Shown here one piece after another: positions 33,885 through 43,572 of a stretch of DNA of 60,005 bases. The notes beneath the pieces were generated by a model. It searched no databases, was not told the DNA's origin, and saw only the letters and a program-made list of their open reading frames with translations. How positions within the stretch are numbered: position 1 is the stretch's first letter; each line of letters starts with the position of its first letter. The translations under genes were made by a program, and so were the position numbers. The stretch is taken from the NCBI RefSeq assembly GCF_000422425.1, contig NZ_AULT01000043.1:1-60005 (forward strand), written 5' to 3'. Source of the stretch: Oceanospirillum beijerinckii DSM 7166. GTDB taxonomy: Bacteria > Pseudomonadota > Gammaproteobacteria > Pseudomonadales > Halomonadaceae.

Positions 33885-36443
33885 TTACAAGGCGCGAAGA
33901 TTGCCAGGATTGCGTGCCTGGCAAAACTCAACCAGCTGATCAAAGGGGAGTGGTTTGGAGAAGTAATAACCCTGAATCTCATCACAACCCGCTTGAGCCA
34001 GGAACTCGAGCTGCTCCTGATATTCCACGCCTTCTGCTGTGACTTCCAGCTTAAAGTTTTCCGTCAGGCTCATAATAGCGTTTACGATTGCGATACTGTC
34101 ACTGTCATGAGGTAGGCCATCCACAAAAGATTTATCGATCTTTAAGCGTGAAATAGGTAACTTTTGCAGATAACTCATAGAAGAGTAACCGGTTCCAAAA
34201 TCATCAATGGCAATACCTAAACCCATATCACGGAAGGTTTGCAGGGTTTTGATGGCAGAATCAGCATCGGTGGCGATATAGCTCTCGGTGATCTCCAGCT
34301 CAAGTTGTTTTGCCTGAATACCACTCTCTTTCATCACTCGCATCAGCTCGGGAATAAACGGCTCATTTTGCAGCTGAATGTTGGATACATTGATGCCCAC
34401 ATGTTCCAGGGTAATATTATGCTCTTGTAAACGCATGTAGTCGTGACAACCCTGCTCCAGTACCCATTTGCCGATAGTGTGAATCATACCGGACTCTTCG
34501 GCCAGGGAGATAAACTTATCCGGTGGTACAAAACCAAATTTAGGACTGATCCAGCGGATCAGGGCTTCCATTGAGGCAACTCGACCACTACCGGCGCACA
34601 CTTTGGGCTGATAATGCAGCACGAACTGGTCACCGGCCTGAATCGCCTGGCGCAGTTCGTAAGTCATCTCGGTTTTTTCGCTTAACTGTTCGAACAGATC
34701 ATCGGAGAAAAAGCAGAAGTTATTACGTCCCTGCTCTTTGGCCTGATACATCGCCAGATCAGCGTTTTTGATCAGGTCAACAGAGTCTGTGCCATCCCGA
34801 GGATAAAGTGCGATACCGATACTGGAGGAGATGGTGATCTCCTGTCCTTGTACTGTGAAGGGTTCAGAGAACATCTGAATATATTTTTGTGCAATGATGG
34901 CCAGTTGTTGGCAGCTGGTCAGGTCTTCTATCAGAATATTAAACTCGTCTCCGCCGATTCGGGCGAGGGTATCTTGTCGGCCAACATAACTGCGCAGGCG
35001 CTCAGCGACCTGGGTTAATAATAAGTCACCAATATGGTGGCCTTGGGTATCATTCACCTGTTTAAACTGATCCAGGTCGATAAACATAACCGCCAGCTGG
35101 GTCTGTTTGCTCTGTGCCTGTTTGAGGGAATACTCCAAGCGATGGGCAAAAAAACGTCGGTTGGGCAGGTTGGTGAGTACATCATGGTTGGACATGTATT
35201 CCAGTTTGGCTTTGGAGTTAACCAGGTCCTGTTCCCGCTCCTGTACGCTGCGCGCCAGCTGATTCAGTTTGGCCGATACTGTTTCAAGTTCATCACCGGT
35301 TGTGAGTTGCTTTGCATGACGGTAGTCCCTGTGCTCAATATGCTCAATCTGCTCCATTAGAGCATGTAGAGGGCGCTGCAGACTTCGGTGAATAATCAGG
35401 TAGATAAACAACAGGCTAAAGACAGCAGCCAACAGTAACAACAGTAAAAACTGTTGCTGGCTGGCTTCCAGAATCTGTTTAATATCGCCTCGCGCCAAAC
35501 TGGCAGTGAGGTAGACAGGCCCATCCAGGCTATCGATCTTCAGGCTGGCATGATAGGCCTCTGAACTTTCCTGTATTCGCAGTGGTCGAGAAGGGCCTTG
35601 TGAGCCACTGTCAGGAAACAGGTCACCAGAGATTAAACTGCCAGATGTCAGTGCTTGTGACAGTGTCAGGTTGACATTCAGGTTTTCTGACAACTGGCGG
35701 AAGAAGTCCTCGTCCAGGATACGGGACATTTCGATATGAGCGGTTTGAGGCTGATTGGGCGATAAGCGAATACTCATATGAGAGCGCATATCCAGTGCAT
35801 GTTCACGCTTCTGGTAGGTGACCAGAATTTTCTCCTCGACCTCTTTATTGTCATAAAACATCTGGTGCCGGAGTGCCATGACATCTTTTTCTAATTTATC
35901 CAAAGGCGTTTTTTGATACTCAGACTGGTATTCCCAGCGGCGCATCAACTGTATCTGGCTATTGTCGTAGGAGATAAAGTTCAGATGATAATCCTGATGA
36001 TCCCGGGCGACATAGGCGATCAATTCGCTGTTCTGGTTATACAGGGCGATGGTGTCGTTAAAAGAGAGTTTGACCCGTTTTAGGAGTTCTTCAGCGAGAG
36101 CCTTTTTCTCTTCATCCAATAGGAAGGTGTTATAGGTGTTTTTATCTTCGTAGTTGTTGATTAATGCGATGGAAGCCAGGGTGGGTTCATGGTTGCGGAT
36201 AAAGCTGATGCCCTCCTGCAGGTTAAACTCTACCTGACTGATATTAAAGGCCAGGCGTTCAAAGGCGTGTTGTACCCGACTTTGAGCATTATCTTTAAAA
36301 CTGTGCTGTAAAAACTGATCAAAGTAGAAGCCAAGAGCGGACAGCACCAAGGTACCACCCAGAGTAACTAATACAGCAACGCGGGTGGAGAGGCTTTTAA
36401 TACGCTTATTCAGTTTTATTGTTTTCATGTTCTGTAAGCTCAT
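33885..36443 (-). CDS. Membrane GGDEF-EAL c-di-GMP protein
   Basis: The 852-residue protein has a membrane helix near 18-40, a large periplasmic sensor part to about 330, a second helix and HAMP (about 335-405), then GGDEF (about 420-575, with 'FIDLDQFKQVND' and 'RIGGDEF') and EAL (about 590-840, with 'MEALIRW', 'NVSNIQLQ', 'ITESYI', 'AIDDFGTGYSS', 'TAEGVE', 'IQGYYFSKP'). Both catalytic sites look intact. The RxxD inhibitory site is shifted (GRQD). An orphan periplasmic binding protein gene lies 130 bases upstream on the same strand and could feed its sensor part (inference). Confidence 0.92.
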   Translation of the reverse strand: MSLQNMKTIKLNKRIKSLSTRVAVLVTLGGTLVLSALGFYFDQFLQHSFKDNAQSRVQHAFERLAFNISQVEFNLQEGISFIRNHEPTLASIALINNYEDKNTYNTFLLDEEKKALAEELLKRVKLSFNDTIALYNQNSELIAYVARDHQDYHLNFISYDNSQIQLMRRWEYQSEYQKTPLDKLEKDVMALRHQMFYDNKEVEEKILVTYQKREHALDMRSHMSIRLSPNQPQTAHIEMSRILDEDFFRQLSENLNVNLTLSQALTSGSLISGDLFPDSGSQGPSRPLRIQESSEAYHASLKIDSLDGPVYLTASLARGDIKQILEASQQQFLLLLLLAAVFSLLFIYLIIHRSLQRPLHALMEQIEHIEHRDYRHAKQLTTGDELETVSAKLNQLARSVQEREQDLVNSKAKLEYMSNHDVLTNLPNRRFFAHRLEYSLKQAQSKQTQLAVMFIDLDQFKQVNDTQGHHIGDLLLTQVAERLRSYVGRQDTLARIGGDEFNILIEDLTSCQQLAIIAQKYIQMFSEPFTVQGQEITISSSIGIALYPRDGTDSVDLIKNADLAMYQAKEQGRNNFCFFSDDLFEQLSEKTEMTYELRQAIQAGDQFVLHYQPKVCAGSGRVASMEALIRWISPKFGFVPPDKFISLAEESGMIHTIGKWVLEQGCHDYMRLQEHNITLEHVGINVSNIQLQNEPFIPELMRVMKESGIQAKQLELEITESYIATDADSAIKTLQTFRDMGLGIAIDDFGTGYSSMSYLQKLPISRLKIDKSFVDGLPHDSDSIAIVNAIMSLTENFKLEVTAEGVEYQEQLEFLAQAGCDEIQGYYFSKPLPFDQLVEFCQARNPGNLRAL

Positions 36444-36575
36444 GCCTGCTCTGTAACATTATGGCAGAATGGAGAAATCACGTTGTGCCTTAAAACTAAG
36501 ATTCATTATCGGGCCTACGTTACTTATCCCATCTGTATATCCTTTTATCATCAAACCAGATGATTAATAGGGGTA

Positions 36576-37508
36576 TCAAAACACGGGCTGAACGTGATTG
36601 ACATTCTGACGGGTGACCAATAGGTCGGCGGGTATTTGCAGGTGTTTTGGGAGTGTTTCTCCTGCTAAAAGTCGGGCAGCAGCATCAATGGCGGCTTTTC
36701 CTCCTAAAGGAAAATAGACAGAGCCGGTTTGGCTACCGGCTCGAATAGCCGCTTGTGCTTCAGAGATATAGTCACAGCCGATCATTATAATGGAGCCTGG
36801 ATCAATCTGGTGTTTAGTCAGTACGGCACGTACACCGCTTAGCATACTGTCACTTTCAGAAAAGATCGCATCAACCTGAATTCCTTCTGCCAGTAGCTTT
36901 TCCATTTCGATGAGCGCATCCTTACGTAAATAGTTACCGGTACGACGAATCACTTTAATATCAGGATAATCCTGCATCACCTTAAGAAAACCTTCACTAC
37001 GTTGCTGGGTTACATCAGCGGTTAAGATACCTTCTAACAGCAAAGCGCGCCCTTTGCCTTCCAGTTGTTCAGCGATATAACGACCGGCGATAGCACCTAT
37101 TTCCCGGTTATCGGAGTTGATAAAGGTCGTGTACTGATCTGTATCGACACCCCGGTCCAGAATAATGACCTTGATGCCAGCGCTATGGGCTTTATTAATT
37201 ACGGGCACGACGGCCTGAGCGTCATTAGTGCCGACAATAAGAATATCGACTTGACGGGAAATAAACTGCTCAATCTGGTGAATCAGCAGTGAGGTACGTC
37301 CCTGAGCGTCGGAATAGGTAAAACGCATATTGTTATGCGCCTGAGCGGCTTGTTTGGCTTCCATTACCTGAGCCCGCCGAAAATCATTCTTCAGGGTATC
37401 CTGGGCAAAAGCGATCAGTGCTTTTTCCTCTGCATAACTATTGTCAGCTAAAAGCAGTGAAAAGGGCAGTATCAGGACCGAAAACAGACAGCAGAGTACA
37501 ACACGCAT
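36576..37508 (-). CDS. Orphan periplasmic sugar-binding-type protein
   Basis: The ATG at 37508 follows GGTGA and gives 310 residues; an in-frame TTG two codons earlier is less likely. A signal peptide (about 1-26, ending SYA-EE) precedes a ribose-binding-protein fold: 'LIHQIEQFISRQVDILIVGT', 'VIILDRGVDTDQYTTFINSDN' (quoted in part), 'GAIAGRYIAEQL' and 'IFSESDSMLSGVRAV'. No permease or ATPase gene is nearby. The next gene downstream is a membrane GGDEF-EAL protein, so it may be the receptor part of a LuxPQ-like or TorT-like sensing pair rather than a transporter. Confidence 0.8.
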   Translation of the reverse strand: MRVVLCCLFSVLILPFSLLLADNSYAEEKALIAFAQDTLKNDFRRAQVMEAKQAAQAHNNMRFTYSDAQGRTSLLIHQIEQFISRQVDILIVGTNDAQAVVPVINKAHSAGIKVIILDRGVDTDQYTTFINSDNREIGAIAGRYIAEQLEGKGRALLLEGILTADVTQQRSEGFLKVMQDYPDIKVIRRTGNYLRKDALIEMEKLLAEGIQVDAIFSESDSMLSGVRAVLTKHQIDPGSIIMIGCDYISEAQAAIRAGSQTGSVYFPLGGKAAIDAAARLLAGETLPKHLQIPADLLVTRQNVNHVQPVF

Positions 37509-37758
37509 AATCAATCACCAGGGGCTATGTTTTGATTGTTTTTGATCTTAATTAATCGCTTGGCTGGATATATTAAACCTAACATAGATGTATTTGAATC
37601 GATTGTTTTAGCTTTTTCTTTTAAAGCTGATATTGCTCAATTTCTTTTCTGTTTTTAGCAGGTTATGGTGCTCATCCGGTGTTGCATGCTGTTGTCGTAT
37701 AATGCTGGCATTATGTTATAGAGAGGTCTAATCAGATTGAAACAGGTCGAGTTGAAAA

Positions 37759-38682
37759 GTGGAACGGTTAAATCTTAATTTACTCAGGGCGTTGGTAGTG
37801 TTACTGGAGAGCCGAAATGTGACGCAGGCTGCCAACCGTTTGCATCTGACTCAATCGGCTATGAGTCGTCAATTGGGGCAATTAAGGGACTTCTTCAATG
37901 ATGCGCTGTTGATCCGTGAAGGCAATGATTATCTGCTCAGTGCCCGTGCTCAGGTCTTGCTGCCCAAAGTGCAGCGTATTCTGGCTGATGTGGGTAGCTT
38001 ATCTGACTCAGAAGGCTTTGACCCCAGTTCTTGTCAGAGACGATTTCGCTTTGCCTGTACTGACTACGTGGCTCAATTTATCTTTCCAGAAGTGTTACAA
38101 CGTCTGCAGCAGCAAGCACCCGGTGTAGACATTATCTATCAGGTTCTGCAAAGTCAGGATTTGGAACAATTGGGGCAGTTACCACTGGATTTTATCTCGA
38201 CGATGATACCTGCGGTACCGGAAAACCTGCATGGTATCGCTTTAGGGCAGGACCGGTCTGTGTGTTTAATGGCTGAGGATCATCCCTTGGCACAAAAGCA
38301 GGATTTAAACTTAGCTGAGCTGTTAGATTATCCCTTCGTACATATTAACAGCGGTGGTGATAAGGACTCTTTCTTTGATCGCACCTTGTCTCAGCAGGGA
38401 TTGAGTCGCCGTATTCTGTTTGAGGTACCTTTCTTCTCTGCTGCATTTCAGGTGGTTTCTGATAGCCAGGCCTTGTTGATATTGCCGGAACATATCGCCC
38501 ATAACGCCAGACGCTTTTTTTCGGTGACTTACTGTAATCTGCCGATGGTTTCTCCCGAGAATCACTATCACTTTTGCTGGCATGGGGTTCATCATCAGGA
38601 CCCTGCTCACCAGTGGGTGCGTTTGTGCATTGCTGAACAGATCCGGCAGTCGATCTTTTCACCTCAGGCGATGGATAAATAG
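37759..38682 (+). CDS. LysR family transcriptional regulator
   Basis: The 307-residue protein starts with GTG at 37759 and has the LysR HTH ('ALVVLLESRNVTQAANRLHL', 'TQSAMSRQLGQLRDFFNDALL') and an effector-binding domain from about residue 90. The family activates genes when a small metabolite binds. The nearest candidates are the orphan binding protein (divergent, 250 bases away) and the LysE-type gene downstream on the same strand. The sequence does not show which. The upstream gap is AT-rich without a clear T-N11-A palindrome. Confidence 0.9.
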   Translation: MERLNLNLLRALVVLLESRNVTQAANRLHLTQSAMSRQLGQLRDFFNDALLIREGNDYLLSARAQVLLPKVQRILADVGSLSDSEGFDPSSCQRRFRFACTDYVAQFIFPEVLQRLQQQAPGVDIIYQVLQSQDLEQLGQLPLDFISTMIPAVPENLHGIALGQDRSVCLMAEDHPLAQKQDLNLAELLDYPFVHINSGGDKDSFFDRTLSQQGLSRRILFEVPFFSAAFQVVSDSQALLILPEHIAHNARRFFSVTYCNLPMVSPENHYHFCWHGVHHQDPAHQWVRLCIAEQIRQSIFSPQAMDK

Positions 38683-38892
38683 ATCACTTGGTTTTTGGTC
38701 TGAGTCAATACGGGCCGATAAGCTCAGATTATTGGGTCAAGTGTTTTTATCCAGGAAGATGACTGATTTGGGTATGCATTAATTTCATGTGTTGCAGTGT
38801 GATATTGCATTTCTCGCATGGTTGGAGAGGGATTACACTGACGATCATTACAACGTGTTTTGTGTATTCAGGTTTGATTTGAGGGACTGACA

Positions 38893-39501
38893 ATGACATT
38901 TACGGTTTGGCTGTCACTGGTTGCGATCTGCTGTTTAGGGGCAATGTCTCCTGGACCCAGCCTGGCAGTGGTTTTACGCCATACGATTGTAAACAGCCGT
39001 TTGCACGGCATTTTTGCAGCATTATCCCATGCGGTAGGTGTGGGGATCTGGGCTGTGTTAACGATATGGGGCTTAGCAATTCTGGTGACAAAAACACCGG
39101 TACTGTACCAGGTCATCACTTATGCCGGGGCGGCTTATCTGGCCTGGATGGGGTTTAAGGCGATTCGCTCCAGTGGGGGTGGTGAGTTGGCACTGGATAA
39201 ACAACAGGCTCCATTAATGGATGCGGCTCGTGATGGTATTTCGATCTCTTTGCTGAACCCTAAGCTGGCAGTATTCTTTATCGCGCTGTTCTCGCAGTTT
39301 GTCTCCAGTGGTCAAACCTTGACCGATCAGCTGATTATGTTGGCTACGGCAGCGGGTATTGATGGTCTGTGGTACTGCATTGTGGCGATGGTACTGTCAC
39401 ACTCCAAGTGGATCGGTGTGCTGCAACGCAAGTCAGCTTTGATTGATAAAGTCAGTGGGGTGATTTTTATCGCTCTGGCTGTGAGAGTGGTGACGCTTTA
39501 G
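38893..39501 (+). CDS. LysE/RhtB family exporter
   Basis: The 202-residue protein has about six membrane segments and the RhtB signature at its start: 'AMSPGPSLAVVLRHTIVNSR' near 17-36, then 'AGAAYLAWMGFKAIRS' and 'NPKLAVFFIALFSQF' near 116-130. Such proteins export amino acids such as homoserine, threonine or lysine. The LysR gene upstream could regulate it. A terminator hairpin follows. Confidence 0.92.
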   Translation: MTFTVWLSLVAICCLGAMSPGPSLAVVLRHTIVNSRLHGIFAALSHAVGVGIWAVLTIWGLAILVTKTPVLYQVITYAGAAYLAWMGFKAIRSSGGGELALDKQQAPLMDAARDGISISLLNPKLAVFFIALFSQFVSSGQTLTDQLIMLATAAGIDGLWYCIVAMVLSHSKWIGVLQRKSALIDKVSGVIFIALAVRVVTL

Positions 39502-39581
39502 CAGCTGCTGTTAACAGGTCTTCAATGCGCTTTTAATGAACTTTAAAGCATTGGCAGGCATCTTCCCGTTGATACTGCGAA

Positions 39582-39612
39582 AATGCCCACGGAGCAAGGC
39601 TCCCTGGGCATT
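39582..39612. terminator. Bidirectional terminator hairpin
   Basis: AATGCCCA-c-GGAGC-aag-GCTCC-c-TGGGCATT pairs along 13 of 14 positions around a three-base loop. It lies between the convergent LysE gene and the small protein gene coupled to ppk2. Flanking runs are short (GAAAATG on the left). Confidence 0.65.
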
Positions 39613-39638
39613 GGGTATCACGCGTGTGTCTGAAAGGA

Positions 39639-39869
39639 TCAGAACTGTTTACTGTGTTGGACCTCTTGCCTCAGTTGCTGAGCCAGACTCTGAACACGAT
39701 CTGCCGTGTGCTCCATCTGTTGCAGGCTCACACTGGTCAGAGCGGACTCAATCAAGAGCTGCAGCTCTGAGAAATGGTGCTGACCCACATGCTCAATCCC
39801 ACTTTTGCTCAACTGCTGTTTGAAGGCTGAGACGACATCCTGGGCTTTCTGCTGTAATTCCTGGCTCAT
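39639..39869 (-). CDS. Helical small protein coupled to ppk2
   Basis: The 76-residue product is polar, Gln-rich and predicted mostly helical ('LQQKAQDVVSAFKQQL', 'HTADRVQSLAQQLRQEVQ'), somewhat like a phasin or coiled-coil adaptor. Its start overlaps the ppk2 stop by four bases (ATGA), so the two are translationally coupled. I recognise no family. A link to polyphosphate granules or to PPK2 itself is inferred from coupling only. Confidence 0.7.
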   Translation of the reverse strand: MSQELQQKAQDVVSAFKQQLSKSGIEHVGQHHFSELQLLIESALTSVSLQQMEHTADRVQSLAQQLRQEVQHSKQF

Positions 39870-40909
39870 GATTCAGCCCCAGCCTTTTCTTCAACTTCCG
39901 GTACTGTCTTATCAGTAATCGGTTCATTAATAACCGGGACTTTCGGTTCTTTCTTCAGAACCTTCTCATCCACTTCATGGACATCAGTTGCGCGTCCTAC
40001 CAATAGAGGGTCAGGAGGACATACCACATCTAGGTTTTTGTTCGGGTAAGGCATACTGTTCAGGATGTGCAGCATGGCATTGATACGGGCTCGTTTCTTA
40101 TCATCAGATTTGATGGTCGTCCAAGGGGCATCAGCCGTATCAGTGTAGAAGAACATCGCTTCTTTGGCTTCAGTATAGGCATCCCATTTATCCAGAGAGG
40201 CCAAATCGATAGGGCTCAATTTCCACTGTTTCAGAGGGTCGAGACGGCGAGCCTGGAAGCGGCGCAGCTGTTCCTGACGGCTGACAGAGAACCAGAATTT
40301 AAACAGATGGATACCGTCACGCACCAACATGCGTTCCAGATCCGGTGCCTGACGCATAAATTCAAGATAGTCGGTGGAAGAACAGAAGTTCATCACACGT
40401 TCGACACCTGCGCGGTTATACCAGGATCGGTCAAACAGTACGATCTCGCCCTGTGTTGGCAGATGGTTGATATAGCGTTGGAAATACCACTGACCGGCTT
40501 CCTGCTCAGAGGGTTTTTCCAGAGCGACAATACGCGCACCACGGGGGTTGATGTGCTCCATAATACGCTTGATGGTGCCACCTTTACCGGCGGCATCACG
40601 GCCTTCAAACAAAATGACAACGCGCTGGCCGGTTTCTTTCACCCAGTTCTGCATTTTCAGCAGCTCGATCTGCAGCTCTTGCTTACGGGCTTCGTACTCA
40701 GCACGCCCCATTCTCTTGCTGTAGGGATAGCTACTCACAAGAGGCAGATTGCGTTTGCGGGGACGCTTGGTCGTATTACCCAGAGGTGGCGGTGGTGTCA
40801 GCATCTCAGAAACCTCATCCAGAGGGTGATTGCTGGGCTTGACCACGGGCTGTGCCTGCTGCTGTTCGGCAATTGGGTCGACTTTTGCTTCAGCGGGATC
40901 CGTCATCAT
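39866..40909 (-). CDS. ppk2: Polyphosphate kinase 2 (PPK2 family)
   Basis: The 347-residue protein has the PPK2 core with Walker A 'FEGRDAAGKGGTIKR' (101-115) and Walker B 'LFDRSWYNRAGVERVM' (158-173), plus 'FWFSVSRQEQLRRFQ' of the lid region. It moves phosphate between polyphosphate and nucleoside di- or monophosphates. As a single-domain form it resembles class I (ADP/GDP). It has a ~60-residue Pro-rich N-terminal extension and an acidic ~45-residue tail (PVINEPITDK...) beyond the core. AAGGAG precedes the tandem ATGs at 40909/40906. Confidence 0.93.
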   Translation of the reverse strand: MMTDPAEAKVDPIAEQQQAQPVVKPSNHPLDEVSEMLTPPPPLGNTTKRPRKRNLPLVSSYPYSKRMGRAEYEARKQELQIELLKMQNWVKETGQRVVILFEGRDAAGKGGTIKRIMEHINPRGARIVALEKPSEQEAGQWYFQRYINHLPTQGEIVLFDRSWYNRAGVERVMNFCSSTDYLEFMRQAPDLERMLVRDGIHLFKFWFSVSRQEQLRRFQARRLDPLKQWKLSPIDLASLDKWDAYTEAKEAMFFYTDTADAPWTTIKSDDKKRARINAMLHILNSMPYPNKNLDVVCPPDPLLVGRATDVHEVDEKVLKKEPKVPVINEPITDKTVPEVEEKAGAES

Positions 40910-41251
40910 TTTCTCCTTAAATATGGCCGATTTAAATCAGGTGACTCTATCTTTGAAACTACTAATAAAGAGCGGAAGGTACAAGTGTTTGTTACTCAAT
41001 TATTACTAAAGCTGTATTTTCTTTGCATAATGTGACAGCTTAGTGATTAGTCAGATAAAGGTGATAATAAGATGAAGGAAAACACTGGTACATGGGGTAA
41101 GCCGGAGAAAGTTTAGGTTTTTTGCTCTTTAGTCTGGACTAAGCTTTTTTCCTTCAGTAAGTTAGCCTGTGACCTACCTATGGGTAGAAGGAATATAAAA
41201 AGCAGAGCAGTGGACGTTAGTTCAGGGCGATTATGAGGATGGATAGCTGCT
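40910..41251. other. Intergenic region between ppk2 and a GGDEF-EAL gene
   Basis: It holds the promoters for both divergent genes. TTAGTC-TG-GACTAA at 41129-41142 is an inverted repeat followed by GC and six Ts, which resembles a small terminator on the plus strand about 100 bases before the GGDEF-EAL start. No small gene is supported. Confidence 0.4.
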
Positions 41252-43537
41252 ATGAGCCTGCTACGGAAAAATATCTGGACACTATTCGGGATGCTGATTC
41301 TGGGTGGCTTTGGTTTTTTGCTACTGGTGTCTTATCTAAAATGGCAGTCCCTGAATGATGATTACCGTAAGCAACAACATAATCTGGTTGAGCTGGTGTC
41401 CAGTGCCAGTTATTCACTGTTTGTCCATCAGGAGATGGTGCTGGATATTTTGGGTAGGGAGTTGATCCGACCTGATGGATCTGCCATTAACCGGGCAGAC
41501 GATCAAGCCTTTAAGAAAATCTTACATCTAAATCCTGATTTGGTGGGTGTGGGGTTACTGACACCGCAGGGCGAGATAACCTATATCAGTACGGATACCC
41601 CTCTGCACCTGTTACCTAATATGTTGGAACAGGAAACTACTCGAGACTCTTTTATTCACGCTGTGAATAGCGACAAAATGGTGTTAGGCCGAACTTACTT
41701 TATGTCAGGCTTAAATGAGTGGCTGATTCCTGTCCGTAAGGCGATACGGGATGAAACGGGAGAGGTAATCGCAGTGGTTGCCGCAGGCTTTCGCATAAAG
41801 GGGTCGAGCCGCTTCTTTAGCGACAAACTCCATTTGGGAGAATACAACCAGGTATCGCTGATTCGGGGATTTGACCGTTATATCCAGTTTCGATCCACTG
41901 ATCAGGATGACTTCCAACGTCTTTATTCACTCTCTGTTGAACCTATCTATAAAAAAGTGTTGCAGCAACTGGAACAAAACTATGGTTTAACGCCTGAGCA
42001 GATTAAGGCCAGTGAGCAGGCCTATGACTTTGAGGTCTTTTACAATGACAAGGTGAGTCAGGGCGTTGCTAAGTATGATAGTCGTTATGAGCTTTGGGTA
42101 TTGTCTGAGATAGAGCAGTCTCAGGTCGTGGCTGATTTTACCAAGGTCGTGCTGATCTATCTGGTCTTGTTTATCTCCTCGCAGTTTGTGCTTTATCTAT
42201 TATTTCGCATTATTGCTAACGCGGAGAAGAAAAGACGTCAGGCGCTGATCTATCAGGCAACCCATGATGAGCTGACCGGCTTACCCAATCGGGGCTACCT
42301 GCAACAAAATATCGATCAGTGGATTAGACCTGACGCACCTGCTTTTAGTGTGCTCTATATCGATATGGATCACTTTAAAAGTGTCAATGACAGCCTTGGT
42401 CATGGCTTTGGTGATCATGTACTAAAAGAGCTGACACGTCGTTTAACGGCGGTTACTCCCGATGATGTGGTTCTGGTACGTCAAGGTGGTGATGAGTTTA
42501 TTGCGCTAAACCCCTGTATCAATGATGCGCATCTGCAGGAACAGTCCCAGATGATCATTGATTCTCTCTCCCGCCCCTACGAGGTGAATGGTATTAGCTT
42601 TACTCTGGGGGTGAGTATAGGCATCGCTCAGTATCCTGAACACGGTGATAACCTGGATCAGCTACTACGAGCAGCCGATATTGCGATGTACGAGGCGAAA
42701 AAATACAGGAACAGTGTCTGTTTCTTTGCTTGTACCATGCAAGATGATTATCTGCATAAGGTTGTTATGGAGCAGGAGCTGCGTCAGGGGCTGGAGTCTA
42801 ATGAGCTGCATATGGTGTATCAACCTCAGGTGACACAGGATGGCCAGGTATTTGGTGTAGAAGCCTTAGTGCGTTGGAATAATAAGCGCCTGGGTTTTGT
42901 TCCGCCGGACGAGTTTATCTCCGTTGCAGAGAATGCAGGCCTGATGCCTGCGTTGGGTGAGTTCATTACTCTGACAGCATTAAGGGAAATAAAGGCACTG
43001 CAGCAAAAGCTGGATTGTAAGCTGGATCTTTCTATTAATATCTCACTGCGTCAGTTTATGCAGCCTAACTTTCTGACTCAGTTACAGGATTGCCTGGCTG
43101 AAACGGATATGAGTCCTGACCGGATCACTCTGGAAATTACCGAAAGCCTGTTTATTGAAGATCTGGGTTATATTTTGCCGCTATTGTCCCAGGTACATGA
43201 GATGGGGTGTCATATCTCGATGGACGATTTTGGTACCGGCTTCTCATCACTGAGTATGTTACGCACCCTGCCGATGGATGAACTGAAAATTGATAAAAGT
43301 TTTGTCGATACCCTGTGTGCGAATGAAGCAGATCAAAAGTTAGTACAGAATATTATCGCAATTGGTAAAAACTATGGCATGACTGTGTTGGCTGAAGGGG
43401 TTGAGACGGAGCATCAGGCTGAGATGCTACGTCGCTTCGGTTGTGATCGTTTTCAGGGCTACCTGTTTTCCCGTCCCTTACCTCTGGATGAATTGGAGGT
43501 TTTTATTTTCAATCATTTTGAACCAGTGACTGACTGA
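41252..43537 (+). CDS. Membrane sensor GGDEF-EAL protein
   Basis: The 761-residue protein has a membrane helix near 12-30, a Cache-like periplasmic domain to about 295, a second helix near 298-318, GGDEF (about 330-490, 'YIDMDHFKSVND', 'RQGGDEF') and EAL (about 505-755, 'VEALVRW', 'NISLRQF', 'ITESLF', 'SMDDFGTGFSS', 'LAEGVE', 'FQGYLFSRP'). Both active sites keep their key residues. No RxxD site is seen five residues before GGDEF. The periplasmic part has no clear ligand signature. It stands alone and is convergent with the AraC gene. Confidence 0.92.
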   Translation: MSLLRKNIWTLFGMLILGGFGFLLLVSYLKWQSLNDDYRKQQHNLVELVSSASYSLFVHQEMVLDILGRELIRPDGSAINRADDQAFKKILHLNPDLVGVGLLTPQGEITYISTDTPLHLLPNMLEQETTRDSFIHAVNSDKMVLGRTYFMSGLNEWLIPVRKAIRDETGEVIAVVAAGFRIKGSSRFFSDKLHLGEYNQVSLIRGFDRYIQFRSTDQDDFQRLYSLSVEPIYKKVLQQLEQNYGLTPEQIKASEQAYDFEVFYNDKVSQGVAKYDSRYELWVLSEIEQSQVVADFTKVVLIYLVLFISSQFVLYLLFRIIANAEKKRRQALIYQATHDELTGLPNRGYLQQNIDQWIRPDAPAFSVLYIDMDHFKSVNDSLGHGFGDHVLKELTRRLTAVTPDDVVLVRQGGDEFIALNPCINDAHLQEQSQMIIDSLSRPYEVNGISFTLGVSIGIAQYPEHGDNLDQLLRAADIAMYEAKKYRNSVCFFACTMQDDYLHKVVMEQELRQGLESNELHMVYQPQVTQDGQVFGVEALVRWNNKRLGFVPPDEFISVAENAGLMPALGEFITLTALREIKALQQKLDCKLDLSINISLRQFMQPNFLTQLQDCLAETDMSPDRITLEITESLFIEDLGYILPLLSQVHEMGCHISMDDFGTGFSSLSMLRTLPMDELKIDKSFVDTLCANEADQKLVQNIIAIGKNYGMTVLAEGVETEHQAEMLRRFGCDRFQGYLFSRPLPLDELEVFIFNHFEPVTD

Positions 43538-43572
43538 GCGTCATAGTTGATTATCAAAAACTTTCCAAGGCG

